DNA from: Spirochaetales bacterium
GTDB taxonomy: Bacteria; Spirochaetota; Spirochaetia; DSM-2461
NCBI GenBank assembly: GCA_016936555.1
Contig: JAFGXR010000020.1
Span: forward strand, 27,009-91,008
Reading direction: 5' to 3'
DNA: 64,000 nt
Below the pieces are notes generated by a model that saw only the letters and a program-made list of their open reading frames with translations, did no database searches and was not told where the DNA came from. The first letter of the stretch is position 1. Every line of letters starts with the position of its first letter. Both the position numbers and the translations under genes were made by a program. Below, one piece after another: positions 8,810-17,233 of this stretch.

Positions 8810-9491
8810 ATTTGATCTGACACTGACGAGACGGGATTTCGATCTTCATCTATCGGGAGAGTTCGGGAAGGGGATAACCGGTATATTCGGACCTTCCGGT
8901 TCGGGAAAGACGTCTTTTTTTAATCTCCTTGCGGGTATTGAGACGCCCGGGTCCGGTTTTGTTCGATTGAACGGCCGGGTTCTTGCTGATATGGAAAACA
9001 GGATCTGCGTTCCCATTCATAAGAGGCGAATCGGCTATGTCTTTCAGGACAGGCTCCTGTTTCCCCATATGACAGTTCAGGACAATCTTCTCTTCGGCGT
9101 TCCCTATGCAACGAAAAGGGGATTGTCTTTTGATGAAATTGTCGATTTTCTCGATCTGGAGCCGTTGCTGAAGTCTAAGCCCTCCAGGATTTCAGGAGGC
9201 GAGCAGCAGAGGGTCGCTATCGGACGGGCTCTTTTATATGCTCCCGATCTGCTTTTACTCGATGAGCCCTTTAATGCTATCGATTACAGTCTCAGAAGTT
9301 CAATTCTGGCGACGATAAGGGAACTGGGAGAAAAGACCGGAATACCGGTTCTGGTTATCAGTCATGACAGAGAGGACCTTGTTACTCTGAGCGATCGATT
9401 GTACCGCCTTTCCGGGCGGGGACTGAATGGCTGCAGAAAATTCAATCTGCAGAATGCCGATAAACCGGCTGATTACTTCTTCCAGTTATAG
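8799..9491 (+). CDS. modC: Molybdate ABC transporter ATP-binding protein, no Mop domain
   Basis: A 230-residue ABC ATPase that powers molybdate import. Walker A is GPSGSGKTS at 31-39, the Q-loop is YVFQD at 80-84, the signature is SGGEQQRV at 132-139 and Walker B is LLLLDEPF at 151-158, with an H-loop VISHD later. It starts with GTG within the end of modB. Full ModC proteins of Escherichia coli and Azotobacter have about 350 residues with a C-terminal molybdate-binding Mop domain. This one stops after the ATPase, so it probably lacks that trans-inhibition site. ModA and ModB next door fix the substrate call. Confidence 0.9.
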   Translation: MSLEFDLTLTRRDFDLHLSGEFGKGITGIFGPSGSGKTSFFNLLAGIETPGSGFVRLNGRVLADMENRICVPIHKRRIGYVFQDRLLFPHMTVQDNLLFGVPYATKRGLSFDEIVDFLDLEPLLKSKPSRISGGEQQRVAIGRALLYAPDLLLLDEPFNAIDYSLRSSILATIRELGEKTGIPVLVISHDREDLVTLSDRLYRLSGRGLNGCRKFNLQNADKPADYFFQL

Positions 9492-9748
9492 ATAACAGGC
9501 CTCTGGCCTTTCCATTTTTCCCACCGGTCGTCCCTGCTAAAAAGTTCCGTCATAAAATAGGCTACATTGATCCGGATCATTCTCTTTTAAGTCTAAATTA
9601 ACAAAGATGGAAAACCGGAATGAATCTCATAACATCTATGTAAACAGGGGTTTTACATTTGTGTCAAATCGGGTCTGAGCTCCCGTTTTTCTTCGACATT
9701 TTTGTCAAAACATCTGTTTTCTCTACTTAATTTCACCTTTTTAGAAAC
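9492..9748. promoter_or_regulatory. nifH upstream control region
   Basis: This gene-free stretch between modC and nifH holds several candidate control sites. A short hairpin AGGCC-TCT-GGCCT (9497-9509) after modC may be a weak terminator. A perfect palindrome TGATCCGGATCA lies at 9568-9579. Motif A with ATAACATCTATGTAAACA lies at 9626-9646 and includes half of TGTAAA-N7-TTTACA (9639-9657). Motif B occurs twice as ACATTTGTGTCAAA (9655-9668) and ACATTTTTGTCAAA (9696-9709), the second within GACA-TTTT-TGTC. AAAACA-TC-TGTTTT is at 9707-9720. I found no TGT-N10-ACA NifA site. Function is inferred from symmetry and from sharing with the mod promoter. Confidence 0.5.
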
Positions 9749-9764
9749 TGGCACACCCCTTGCA
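9749..9764 (+). promoter_or_regulatory. Sigma-54 promoter of the nifH operon
   Basis: TGGCAC-ACCCC-TTGCA is a full -24/-12 match. The predicted start at about 9775 gives a 30-base leader with a GAGGAAGAAGAAG ribosome-binding region directly before the nifH ATG at 9805. Confidence 0.9.
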
Positions 9765-9789
9765 TTACCAGTGGTATAAACCTTTTTAA

Positions 9790-10623
<834 letters not shown>

Positions 10624-10637
10624 GGAGGAGAGCGAAA

Positions 10638-10964
10638 ATGTTAATGATCAGATCAATAGTCAGACCGGAAAAGAGCCAGGATGTTATGGACGCTCTTATG
10701 GATGCCGGATATCCGGCCGTGACCAAAGTGAATGTTGCCGGAAGAGGACAGCAGCACGGATTGAAAGTCGGAGAGGTCATCTACGATGAGCTTCCCAAGG
10801 ATCTGCTGATTTCCGTCATCAGGGATAAGGATAAAGAGCTTGTCGTCAACACGATCCTGGGAATAGCCAGAACCGGCAAAGCGGGAAACTACGGGGACGG
10901 AAAAGTCTTCGTCTCCCCCGTAATGGAATCCTACACAATCAGTTCCGGTTTCAAAGAGGATTAG
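10638..10964 (+). CDS. nifI1: PII-like nitrogenase switch-off protein NifI1
   Basis: A 108-residue PII-family protein. In methanogens and clostridia NifI1 and NifI2 form a complex that binds the MoFe protein and blocks it when fixed nitrogen is plentiful (low 2-oxoglutarate). The sequence shows the PII fold: MLMIRSIVRPEKSQDVMDAL, the T-loop region beginning VAGRGQQHGLKVG, and TGKAGNYGDGKVFVSPV, the nucleotide-binding C-terminal part. The position between nifH and nifD is diagnostic of the NifI rather than GlnB/GlnK subgroup. An AGGGAGGAG site precedes the ATG, 14 bp after nifH. Confidence 0.93.
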   Translation: MLMIRSIVRPEKSQDVMDALMDAGYPAVTKVNVAGRGQQHGLKVGEVIYDELPKDLLISVIRDKDKELVVNTILGIARTGKAGNYGDGKVFVSPVMESYTISSGFKED

Positions 10965-10974
10965 GGGGGCAACA

Positions 10975-11352
10975 GTGAAAGAAGTAATGGCGGTTATCCG
11001 GATCAATAAGGTTAACGAGACGAAAAAAGCTCTGGCCGTTGCCGGGTTTCCCTCCCTGACGGCTACGGGACGTGTCCTCGGCCGCGGGAAGGGAACGGTT
11101 GACTTTCGAATCATGCAGGGAGCGGCGGAGGGCCATGAAGAGGCCATCGCCAGGCTGAGCGATGCTCCGCAGCTCGTTCCCAAGCGCCTTCTGACCATGA
11201 TTGTCCACGATGACAAAGTGGATCTGGCGGTCAAGACGCTCATCAAGGTTAACCAGACCGGAAACAGTGGTGACGGGAAGATATTTGTTCTCCCCGTCAA
11301 TGACTCTTACAGAGTTCGTACCGGCGAACGGGGCGGTGTGACGCTCGACTGA
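10975..11352 (+). CDS. nifI2: PII-like nitrogenase switch-off protein NifI2
   Basis: A 125-residue PII-family partner of NifI1, acting in the cytoplasm on the nitrogenase complex. It has MKEVMAVIRINKVNETKKAL, a longer T-loop segment (GRGKGTVDFRIMQGAAEGHE), where 2-oxoglutarate-dependent control is known to reside in this family, then PKRLLTMIVHDD and GNSGDGKIFVLPV. It starts with GTG at 10975 after a GGGGGG stretch, ten bases behind nifI1. It ends 11 bp before nifD. The T-loop is longer than in NifI1, as is usual for NifI2. Confidence 0.92.
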   Translation: MKEVMAVIRINKVNETKKALAVAGFPSLTATGRVLGRGKGTVDFRIMQGAAEGHEEAIARLSDAPQLVPKRLLTMIVHDDKVDLAVKTLIKVNQTGNSGDGKIFVLPVNDSYRVRTGERGGVTLD

Positions 11353-11363
11353 AGGAAGTGAAT

Positions 11364-12989
11364 ATGAGTTTTGAAAAACTTGACGATACGATGATGAAGA
11401 CCTATCCCACCAAGGTCTACCGGAAACGGAAGAAAGCGGCCATGGTGAACGACCCCGGAGAGGTGAAGGAGATTCAGGCCAACGTCCGGACCATTCCCGG
11501 AATCATAACCCAGAGGGGCTGTACCTATGCGGGGTGCAAGGGGGTCGTTCTGGGACCGACCAGGGATATCGTGAATATCACCCACGGCCCGATCGGCTGC
11601 GGTTTTTATTCCTGGCTGACCAGACGGAACCAGACCAGACCGGAGAATGAGACAGCCGAGAATTTTATGACATACTGCTTTTCCACGGACATGCAGGATT
11701 CCAATATCGTTTTCGGGGGCGAGACTCTGCTGAAGGATGCGATCCAGGAGGCTTACGACCTTTTCCATCCCAAAGCAATCGCGATTTTCTCCACCTGTCC
11801 CGTCGGACTGATCGGAGACGATGTTCACGCCGTGGCCAGAGAGATGAAAGCGAAGTTCGGCGACTGCAATGTTTTCGGATTCTCCTGTGAGGGGTATAAA
11901 GGTGTCAGCCAGTCGGCGGGGCACCATATCGCCAACAACCAGATTTTCAAGCATGTCATCGGTAGCGATGACAGCCGCAGCGACAGCAAATTCCGGGTGA
12001 ACCTGCTCGGCGAATACAATATCGGGGGAGACGCTTTCGTTCTTGAAGAGCTCTTCGAAAAATGCGGGATCGAGCTGGTGGCGACATTCAGCGGGAACTC
12101 CTCTATCGATCATTTCGCCAATGCCCATACGGCCGATCTGAACCTGATTATGTGCCACCGCTCCATCAACTATGTCGCGGAAATGATGGAAGTCAAGTTC
12201 GGCATCCCCTGGACAAAGGTGAACTTTATCGGAGCCGGACAGTCGGCCAAGTCCCTGAGAAAAGTAGGGGCTTATTTCGAAGATCCCCGGCTGATAGCCA
12301 GAATAGAAGAGGTTATCGCAGAGGAGATGCTCAAGACCGATGAGGCGGCCGCTGAATACCGCCCCGGCACGGAAGGCAAAACAGCCATGCTCTTTGTCGG
12401 CGGTTCGAGAGCCCATCATTACCAGGACCTCTTTGCGGAGCTGGGGATGAAAACGCTCGCTGCGGGATACGAGTTCGCCCACAGAGACGATTACGAAGGA
12501 AGACGGGTTCTTCCCTCCATAAAAGTCGATGCGGACTCGAGAAACATCGAGGAGCTCCATATCGAGAAAGATCCCGGGAGATATTCACAGGCGCTGCAGG
12601 ACAGAAAAGCGGCTCTTATGGAAAAAGGGATGGAGTTCAGCGATTACGAGGGAATGATGGCCCAGATGGAAAAAGGCGCTCTGGTTATTGACGATATCAG
12701 TCATTACGAAATGGAAAAGCTGGTGGAAGTCTATAAGCCCGATGTCTTCTGCGCGGGAATCAAAGAGAAGTACGCCGTTCAGAAAATGGGTATTCCCCTG
12801 AAACAGCTCCACAGCTACGACTACGGAGGTCCTTATGCGGGATTTGACGGAGCGGTCAATTTCTACAAAGAGATTGAGAGAATGGTCAATACGAATGTCT
12901 GGGGTCTGATCAAAGCGCCCTGGTCCAATCAGAGCGCCATGAGCGCGAAATATGCGGGAGGTAAACATGCTGTTGCGTCACACACCTAA
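11364..12989 (+). CDS. nifD: Nitrogenase MoFe protein alpha chain NifD
   Basis: The 541-residue alpha subunit carries FeMo-cofactor and half of the P-cluster. P-cluster cysteines are Cys53 (RGC), Cys79 (GPIGC) and Cys145 (TCPVG). Cofactor ligands are Cys264 (MCHRSINY) and His483 (LHSYDYGGP). The substrate-pocket residues Gln183 and His187 (SQSAGHHIAN) and Arg349 are kept. It is about 50 residues longer than Azotobacter NifD; the extra stretch, about residues 385-440, sits where Clostridium pasteurianum NifD has its insertion. The ATG at 11364 has AAGGAAG six bases upstream; the GTG at 11358 is inside that site. It overlaps nifK by 23 bp. Confidence 0.96.
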   Translation: MSFEKLDDTMMKTYPTKVYRKRKKAAMVNDPGEVKEIQANVRTIPGIITQRGCTYAGCKGVVLGPTRDIVNITHGPIGCGFYSWLTRRNQTRPENETAENFMTYCFSTDMQDSNIVFGGETLLKDAIQEAYDLFHPKAIAIFSTCPVGLIGDDVHAVAREMKAKFGDCNVFGFSCEGYKGVSQSAGHHIANNQIFKHVIGSDDSRSDSKFRVNLLGEYNIGGDAFVLEELFEKCGIELVATFSGNSSIDHFANAHTADLNLIMCHRSINYVAEMMEVKFGIPWTKVNFIGAGQSAKSLRKVGAYFEDPRLIARIEEVIAEEMLKTDEAAAEYRPGTEGKTAMLFVGGSRAHHYQDLFAELGMKTLAAGYEFAHRDDYEGRRVLPSIKVDADSRNIEELHIEKDPGRYSQALQDRKAALMEKGMEFSDYEGMMAQMEKGALVIDDISHYEMEKLVEVYKPDVFCAGIKEKYAVQKMGIPLKQLHSYDYGGPYAGFDGAVNFYKEIERMVNTNVWGLIKAPWSNQSAMSAKYAGGKHAVASHT

Positions 12990-14349
12990 GGAGATAAAAG
13001 ACAGAAAGGCCCTGACCATAAACCCGGCCAAGACCTGCCAGCCCATAGGAGCCATGTACGCGGCTCTGGGGATTCACGGATGTCTTCCCCACAGTCACGG
13101 TTCACAGGGGTGCTGCTCCTATCACCGTTCCACCTTGACCCGGCATTACAAGGAACCGGTTATGGCGGGAACATCCTCCTTTACGGAAGGGGCATCGGTA
13201 TTCGGCGGACAGAGCAATCTGCTTCAGTCTTTCAGTAACCTGTTCGCCATTTATGATCCCGATATCGTCGCCGTGCACACGACCTGTCTGTCCGAAACGA
13301 TCGGTGATGATGTGAGCCAGATAACGCAGAAAGCCATCGACGAGGGGAAAATTCCCGCAGGCAAACATGTGATCTATGCCAGCACGCCCAGCTATGTGGG
13401 ATCCCATGTGACAGGCTTTTCCAATATGTGCGCGTCCATCGCCAAATATTTTCCGGAAAAGCAGGACTATGAGCTGGACCAGGTCAACATTCTCCCCGGC
13501 TGGGTCGAGCCTTCGGATATGCGGGAGATTAAAAGACTGATGTCGGAAATGCATGTGCCTTTCGTCATGTTCCCCGATACGTCGGGCGTACTCGATGCGC
13601 CGCAGACGGGTTTCCATCAGTTCTACCCCAAAGGCGGGGCATCGGTTCCCGATCTGAAGCGCTCCGGCGCCAGCAGCTTTACCTTCGCTCTGGGGAAATT
13701 CTCCTCCGAAGCGGCCGGCGAAGAGCTGAGAAAGAAATGCGATGTGCCTTACGAGGTCATGGAAGTGCCCATAGGGATCAACGCGACAGACCGTTTCCTG
13801 ATGAAAGTCAGTGAGGTCACCGGCTGCCCCGTACCCGAATCGATAAATGATGAAAGAGGCCGTGTCGTCGATATCATCACTGATATGCAGCAGTACCTCC
13901 ACGGGAAGAAGGTAGCTCTCTTCGGAGATCCGGACATTCTGATTCCCCTCACCGAGTTCCTTCTCGCCATGGATATGAAGCCGGTCCATATCGTCAGCGG
14001 TACGCCCGGGAAGTATTTCATGGAGAGAATGAAAGAGATCATGGGTGACGATTTCGAAACCGGCAACGTGAAGAACGGTCCCAGAGCCGACATGTTCCTG
14101 CTCCACCAGTGGATCAGGAACGAACCGGTCGACCTGATAATAGGGAACACCTACGGCAAGTACATCGCCCGGGATGAGAACATCCCCTTCGTCAGAATGG
14201 GATTCCCCATCCTCGACAGAATCGGGCACAGCTACTTCCCTGTGGTCGGCTATGCCGGAGCCATGAGAATTCTGGACAAGATGCTCGGAGCGATAATGGA
14301 TCAGATGGACCGGGAGGCCCCGGAAGAAAAGTTTGAGTTGGTTATGTAG
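12967..14349 (+). CDS. nifK: Nitrogenase MoFe protein beta chain NifK
   Basis: The 460-residue beta subunit completes the P-cluster with Cys24 (KTCQPIGA), Cys49 (GSQGCCSYHR) and Cys107 (TTCLSETIGDD). It pairs with NifD in the alpha2-beta2 dinitrogenase. NifK of Azotobacter has 523 residues with an N-terminal extension of about 50; this one lacks the extension, as in clostridial NifK, which complements the insertion in NifD. The ATG at 12967 has GGGAGG six bases upstream; an earlier in-frame ATG at 12952 is less likely. A palindromic repeat follows before nifE. Confidence 0.96.
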   Translation: MLLRHTPKEIKDRKALTINPAKTCQPIGAMYAALGIHGCLPHSHGSQGCCSYHRSTLTRHYKEPVMAGTSSFTEGASVFGGQSNLLQSFSNLFAIYDPDIVAVHTTCLSETIGDDVSQITQKAIDEGKIPAGKHVIYASTPSYVGSHVTGFSNMCASIAKYFPEKQDYELDQVNILPGWVEPSDMREIKRLMSEMHVPFVMFPDTSGVLDAPQTGFHQFYPKGGASVPDLKRSGASSFTFALGKFSSEAAGEELRKKCDVPYEVMEVPIGINATDRFLMKVSEVTGCPVPESINDERGRVVDIITDMQQYLHGKKVALFGDPDILIPLTEFLLAMDMKPVHIVSGTPGKYFMERMKEIMGDDFETGNVKNGPRADMFLLHQWIRNEPVDLIIGNTYGKYIARDENIPFVRMGFPILDRIGHSYFPVVGYAGAMRILDKMLGAIMDQMDREAPEEKFELVM

Positions 14350-14378
14350 ATGGATGCTTATAGGCATTTATTGGGTTG

Positions 14379-14487
14379 TTCCCACCCCTCACCCCGGCCC
14401 TCTCCCAAAAGGAGAGGGAGCAAGATTGAATTTTTACACATTCTCCCCTTCTACTCATGGGAGAAGGGGCCGGGGGATGAGGGGTTG
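14379..14487. repeat. GC-rich palindromic intergenic repeat, copy 1
   Basis: A roughly 109-bp imperfect palindrome between nifK and nifE. The left arm includes CCCCTCACCCCGGCCCTCTC and the right arm is its near complement (14459-14487, with CCGGGGGATGAGGGG). Inside are two further hairpins: CCCTCTCC-CAAAA-GGAGAGGG (14398-14418) and TTCTCCC with GGGAGAA (14441-14465). The related copy at 27078-27112 shares about 20 bp with one mismatch. It resembles REP or miniature-element repeats. In mRNA it would fold strongly and could stabilise the nifHDK message or reduce readthrough to nifENB; that role is inference. Confidence 0.75.
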
Positions 14488-14517
14488 TAAAAAAATTATT
14501 TCGTCAGAGGTAAAAAA

Positions 14518-15879
14518 ATGGGATCGGCAATACTCAAGGACAGAGAAAATCAGATCTTTATCAAAGAGCAGTCGCAGGGGGAAATTACCTGTGAAAAATC
14601 GAGCCTGGCCGGTTCGGTGAGCCAGCGGGCCTGCGTTTTCTGCGGTTCGAGGGTTGTGCTGTATCCTGTCGCCGATGCCCTTCACATTGTTCACGGTCCG
14701 ATAGGCTGCGCTTCCTTCACCTGGGATATCAGGGGGAGCCTCAGCTCGGGACCGGAGCTCCACAGACTGAGTTTCTCCACAGACCTGCGGGAAATGGATG
14801 TCATACAGGGCGGAGAGAAGAAGCTCGAAAGAGCCATTTCCGAGCTGGGCGAGCTGCACAAGCCCTCGGCCGTGTTTGTCTACGCGACCTGTATCGCCGG
14901 CATCATCGGCGACGATATTGCGGCCGTTTGCAGGCGAACGGCCGAAAAGCTCGGCGTTCCCGTTCTTCCCGTTCATTCCGAAGGATTCAAGGGAACCAAA
15001 AAAGACGGATATAAAGCGGCCTGCGATGCCCTGGCGAAGATTGTCGGAACCGGCGATATCAGCGGTATTCCCGAAGTCAGCATCAATATCCTGGGAGAGT
15101 TCAACCTCGCCGGCGAGGCGTGGATGATCGAGGACTATTACAGAAGAATGGGCGTGGAAGTTGTCTCGGTTCTGACCGGCGACGGCAGAATCGGAAAAAT
15201 CTCCAGAGCCCACGGCGCTTCGCTCAATGTGGTTCAGTGTTCGGGATCGCTGACCTACCTGGCGGAGCATATGAAGGAAAAGTACGGAATTCCCTATATC
15301 CGGGTTTCCTATTTCGGTATAGAGGATCAGTCCCGGGCTCTTTACGATGTGGCCGATTTTTTCAGTTTCAATCCCGGGTTGAGAACAAAGGCAGAGGAGA
15401 TCGTCCGGGAAGAGATTTCCGTAATCATGCCCCGGATTCAGTATTACCGAGAGAAACTGGCCGGTAAAAAAGCGGCCGTTTACGTGGGGGGGGCTTTCAA
15501 GGCTTTCTCTCTTATTAAAGCATTGAGGCTTATCGATATGTCAGTCGTCATAGCCGGTTCGCAGACCGGTAACAAGAATGACTATAAACAGCTCGAAGAG
15601 CTCTGCGATCCCGGTACAGTCATTCTGGACGATTCCAATCCTCTGGAGCTGTCGCGGTTCGTACTGGAGAAAAAAGCCGACCTCTTTATCGGAGGGGTTA
15701 AGGAAAGGCCCATTGCCTACAAGCTGGGAATCGGCTTCTGCGATCACAACCACGAGAGGAAAATAGCTCTGGCCGGATATGAGGGGATGATCAATTTCTA
15801 TAAAGAGGTCTATTCCTCTGTTATGAGCCCGGTGTGGAAATTCGCTCCCCGCAATAACAGGAGGAAAAGTCATGAATAA
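14518..15879 (+). CDS. nifE: FeMo-cofactor scaffold protein NifE
   Basis: A 453-residue NifD-like scaffold subunit. With NifN it receives the NifB-cofactor and matures it to FeMo-cofactor by adding molybdenum and homocitrate. Conserved cluster cysteines are Cys39 (QRACVFCG), Cys64 (HGPIGCASFTWD) and Cys125 (ATCIAGIIGDD). LHRLSFSTDLREMDVIQGGE is typical of NifE, as is SEGFKGTKKDGYKAAC. The FeMo-cofactor His ligand of NifD is replaced, as expected of a scaffold. An AGAGGT site precedes the ATG by seven bases. It overlaps nifN by 8 bp. Confidence 0.95.
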   Translation: MGSAILKDRENQIFIKEQSQGEITCEKSSLAGSVSQRACVFCGSRVVLYPVADALHIVHGPIGCASFTWDIRGSLSSGPELHRLSFSTDLREMDVIQGGEKKLERAISELGELHKPSAVFVYATCIAGIIGDDIAAVCRRTAEKLGVPVLPVHSEGFKGTKKDGYKAACDALAKIVGTGDISGIPEVSINILGEFNLAGEAWMIEDYYRRMGVEVVSVLTGDGRIGKISRAHGASLNVVQCSGSLTYLAEHMKEKYGIPYIRVSYFGIEDQSRALYDVADFFSFNPGLRTKAEEIVREEISVIMPRIQYYREKLAGKKAAVYVGGAFKAFSLIKALRLIDMSVVIAGSQTGNKNDYKQLEELCDPGTVILDDSNPLELSRFVLEKKADLFIGGVKERPIAYKLGIGFCDHNHERKIALAGYEGMINFYKEVYSSVMSPVWKFAPRNNRRKSHE

Positions 15880-17212
15880 GAAAACTCCCGATTACGTTTC
15901 GACATCCAATCCCTGCAAAGTCTGCTCTCCACTCGGCGTCAGCCTGGCTGTCAAAGGCCTGGAGAATGCCATGTCGATCATGCACGGTTCCCAGGGATGC
16001 GCCACTTATATCCGGCGCTATATGATCAGTCATTTCAAAGAGCCTCTGGATATAGCCTCATCCAGTTTTGATGAAAGATCGGCGGTTTTCGGAGGGAAGA
16101 GAAATCTCCGGGCCGCCATAGAAAATGTGTCGCTCAAGTATGATCCCGAACTGATCGTCGTGGCGCCCACATGCCTCTCCGAAACCATCGGAGACGACCT
16201 GAGGGCTTACTGCCGCAATTTTGATTCCACCACATCGGCGGAAGTCCTTTCCGTATCCATGCCGACTTACACGAGCGCTCACCTTGTCGGTTTTTATGGG
16301 GCCGTGAGAAGCGTGGTCGCCGGAAAGGAGAAAGGCGATGAAAAACGACAGGCAGTCAATATATTCCCGTCCATGGTCTCTCCGGCGGATCTTCGCTATC
16401 TGAAAGAAATCGTCGGATCCTTTTTCGATAAATCCATGGTTATGCCCGATTATTCGGAAACGCTCGATGGTGAAATCTGGGGAGAATATATCCCCATCGC
16501 GCCCGGCGGGACGCCCCAGAAAGATATTGCCTCAGCCCATAAAGCGGATTTCTCCATCAGCTTTTCTCCCTATACAAAAGAGGACATCAGCGCTGCCTGC
16601 TGGCTGGAAGAGGAATACGGAGTGGAGCATTTCGATCTTCTGCCGCCTATCGGCATCAGGGGAACCGATGAGCTTATCGATGTTCTCTCGCAGAAAAGCG
16701 GCAGGGATGTTCCCCGAAATCTTGTCCGGGAAAGAGCCCGGCTGATCGACGCCCTGGCGGACAGCCACAAGTATACATTCGGAAAAAGAGCTGTCGTTTA
16801 CGGCGACGGGGATTTTGTAGCCGGTATCGCTTCCTTTCTCGATGAAATCGGCATCGTTCCGGTCATCTGCGCCTGCGGGACTCCCTTTCCCCGTTTCGAG
16901 GAATACCTGAAAAACAGCCTGGAAGAGACAGAGCCGGAGTATATCGGAGCCGATGTGGATTTCCGGGACCTGGAAGAGCTGATGGAAGGGAAAGAGTACG
17001 ATTTCATGATCGGAAGCAGCAAAGGGTATCCCCTTTCCAGAAAGCGGGGGATTCCCCTGGTCCGCTGCGGATTCCCCATCCACGACCGGATCGGCGGGCC
17101 CCGTTTTCTCCATGTGGGCTATGAAGGAGCCCTCAATCTGCTCGACACAATTGTCAACACTCTGCTGACAAAGAAACAGGACGACTCGACTGTAGGATAT
17201 TCCTACTTGTAA
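15872..17212 (+). CDS. nifN: FeMo-cofactor scaffold protein NifN
   Basis: A 446-residue NifK-like scaffold partner of NifE. It starts with the cluster-binding region NPCKVCSPLGVSLAVKGLEN, then SIMHGSQGCATYIRRYMISH, FKEPLDIASSSFDERSAVFG and APTCLSETIGDDL, the same layout as NifK but shorter. FPIHDRIGGPRFLHVGYEG near the C terminus matches the family. In many diazotrophs of this group NifN is fused to NifB; here they are separate genes with a 21-bp gap. An AGGAGG site is in the end of nifE. It acts in the cytoplasmic NifEN complex. Confidence 0.93.
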   Translation: MNKKTPDYVSTSNPCKVCSPLGVSLAVKGLENAMSIMHGSQGCATYIRRYMISHFKEPLDIASSSFDERSAVFGGKRNLRAAIENVSLKYDPELIVVAPTCLSETIGDDLRAYCRNFDSTTSAEVLSVSMPTYTSAHLVGFYGAVRSVVAGKEKGDEKRQAVNIFPSMVSPADLRYLKEIVGSFFDKSMVMPDYSETLDGEIWGEYIPIAPGGTPQKDIASAHKADFSISFSPYTKEDISAACWLEEEYGVEHFDLLPPIGIRGTDELIDVLSQKSGRDVPRNLVRERARLIDALADSHKYTFGKRAVVYGDGDFVAGIASFLDEIGIVPVICACGTPFPRFEEYLKNSLEETEPEYIGADVDFRDLEELMEGKEYDFMIGSSKGYPLSRKRGIPLVRCGFPIHDRIGGPRFLHVGYEGALNLLDTIVNTLLTKKQDDSTVGYSYL

Positions 17213-17233
17213 TCAGGCAATCGGAGGTGAAAT

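Noticed and set aside
11307..12560. Long open frame on the minus strand across nifD
   Set aside because: It is a shadow of nifD codon usage. NifD itself carries all the expected cofactor ligands, and the antisense frame has no ribosome-binding site or recognisable domain.
13102..14367. Long open frame on the minus strand across nifK
   Set aside because: Antisense shadow of nifK; its composition (rich in His, Asp and Val) is that of a complement frame and no motif is present.
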